Positions 62,707 through 64,000 of a DNA stretch of 64,000 nucleotides are shown one piece after another. The notes under the pieces were generated by a model. That model was not told where the DNA came from. It did not search any database and saw only the letters and a list, made by a program, of their open reading frames with translations. Source of the DNA: Taeniopygia guttata (taxonomy: Eukaryota > Chordata > Aves > Passeriformes > Estrildidae); assembly GCF_048771995.1 (NCBI RefSeq), contig NC_133025.1, positions 7,440,001 through 7,504,000 on the forward strand, given 5' to 3'. A program made the position numbers and the translations under genes. The stretch's first letter is position 1; each line of letters opens with the position of its first letter.

Positions 62707-63424
62707 TTGGAAAGATGCTCTGAGGATAAAGTCACCAGGGTGCCCAAGCTGTGCTTCAATGTTCTGTGTCATAAGGAAGCAGATGTAAGTTAAACACTGA
62801 ATTGTTGGAGTTTTTTATAGACTCTGATTTCAGATCATAGATCTGGAGCTGAGAAGAGCACTACAGAGGGGTGTGGACATCAGGGTTGTTCTCACCCATT
62901 TCACTGGGTGTCACCACTACTTCAGAATTTCGTATTTTCCAGTTAGGGTAGGAAAATGAACCCCTGCAGACAGATCCTGCACTGGACATGAATTTGCAGC
63001 AAGCTTAGTGAAGCTGGTTTGGAGCTTGTGTGCTGAACTTGCAGCATGCTGAGAAAACTTTTGCTTAATGGAGACTGACTTGAGCAGGGAGTAGTCTTCC
63101 CTCATATGCTGGCCTCAGGTGATGCTCCAGCTTTGGGGAGAGGCAAAGGTTTGTTCTATTCTTACAATTTCAGATTTGCCTTAAATTTTTCCTTTGGTGT
63201 TTAGTTGATTCTCGTAGATTTTGATGTTAGGGCATGCAACTCCCTCCCCGCTGCACGGCAGGGATGTGGAGCCCGACTGTGGATCTGTCTTGGAGCAGTG
63301 CAGCAAGCCTGAGCTTTCTGTTCTGTAAATACCTGATTATTTACTTCCTTATATAATGAAACTGCTGATAAACTCATGTCGGAATCTGAGCTATTGATGA
63401 TTCCGAGATTGTAGAAAGTCTCTG
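62707..63424. other. Non-coding sequence
   Basis: No gene is supported. A small CpG-containing patch occurs around 63240-63280 (CCCCGCTGCACGGCAGG, CCCGACTG). Confidence 0.45.
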
Positions 63425-64000
63425 TCTTTCAGCCCCGTTGCCAAAGCAGAAGCCATAATTCGTCTGTGCTGGTTTCAAGGTTGTTTATTCTGTTTATCTC
63501 TAACATGTTCTGCTGCCCTGCCGCAGCTCTGTCCTGCAGGGCAGCGTGTGGGGCTCTGCCCTCAGTGGGATGGTACAAACATAAAATACCAGAAACTACC
63601 TGTGCTATATTTACAATAACGTGCCAATATCTGTCACCTACGTTGGACAGTGTGTCCCCAGCCTGAACCAATAGAAAAATGCCAACACTGCAGTGAAACA
63701 TGGAGGGCATGAAGAAGGAGGAAAAGGACACGACACACCCAATTTCCTCCATCTTGTCCCCTTTGGACCCCTAATCTAGAATCCTAAAATTTTATTTTTG
63801 CACCCGTGCCACACTTAATTATTACTCATATCAAACACTCAGAGCTTGTAATTCATCCTGTAAGATTGAAAACTCCTTTCCATGGACAGAGATCACAGAC
63901 AGTGTCTCTGGGGGCTCTGTACAGGGGGGTTCCTGACCCCTGCCAGGGTCCCAGACCTGCCAGGGCAGCCAGAGGGAAGCTCTGGGTTCTCACAAACTCA
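63425..64000 (-). mobile_element. Endogenous retrovirus LTR, cut by window end
   Basis: From about 63425 the sequence resembles an LTR I recognise as abundant in songbird genomes (TGGTTTCAAGGTTGTTTATT, CTGCCCTGCCGCAGCTCTGT, CCTCCATCTTGTCCCC). On the minus strand it has AATAAA (63489-63484) near its 3' end and a TATTTTATG TATA-like word upstream of that (about 63585). It is oriented leftward. The far end lies beyond the window, so solo versus full provirus status is unknown. The family resemblance is from memory and is not verified. Confidence 0.65.

Overview
The window looks like vertebrate, most probably passerine bird, nuclear DNA. The evidence is: (i) several 5'-truncated CR1 LINE fragments, one ending in the typical avian CR1 3' motif ATTCTATGATT; (ii) one clear and two probable retroviral LTRs, one of which (63.4 kb to the end) resembles a repeat I recognise as very common in songbird genomes; (iii) low repeat density; (iv) strong CpG depletion everywhere except one sharp CpG island; (v) no compact operon-like coding. 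The species assignment is inference.

Layout. 1-27.9 kb: non-coding, AT-leaning sequence with simple repeats, small hairpins, one perfect 29-bp inverted repeat (10.8 kb), CR1 fragments (14.2, 21.6 and 22.4 kb), an LTR (20.7 kb) and a probable LTR (26.5 kb). 28.0-29.5 kb: a CpG island, the only convincing promoter. Inside it, at 28700-28828, is a short first coding exon with a good start context, an in-frame upstream stop, a signal peptide and a GT splice donor, all on the + strand. 29.5-64 kb: non-coding, probably the first intron of that gene. It carries CR1 fragments (42.5, 46.4 and 62.6 kb), microsatellites including an ATT/AAT/ATT mirrored array at 50.7 kb, a weak exon-like frame at 53 kb (minus strand), possible conserved non-coding elements, and an LTR running off the right edge.

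Only one real gene is visible, through its first exon, and I could not name it. It encodes a secreted or membrane protein precursor. Almost all other open frames are chance frames in non-coding DNA. I see no CRISPR array, rRNA, confident tRNA or prokaryote-like system, and no convincing undescribed system. The most unusual items are the perfect hairpin at 10.8 kb and the unidentified CpG-island gene.
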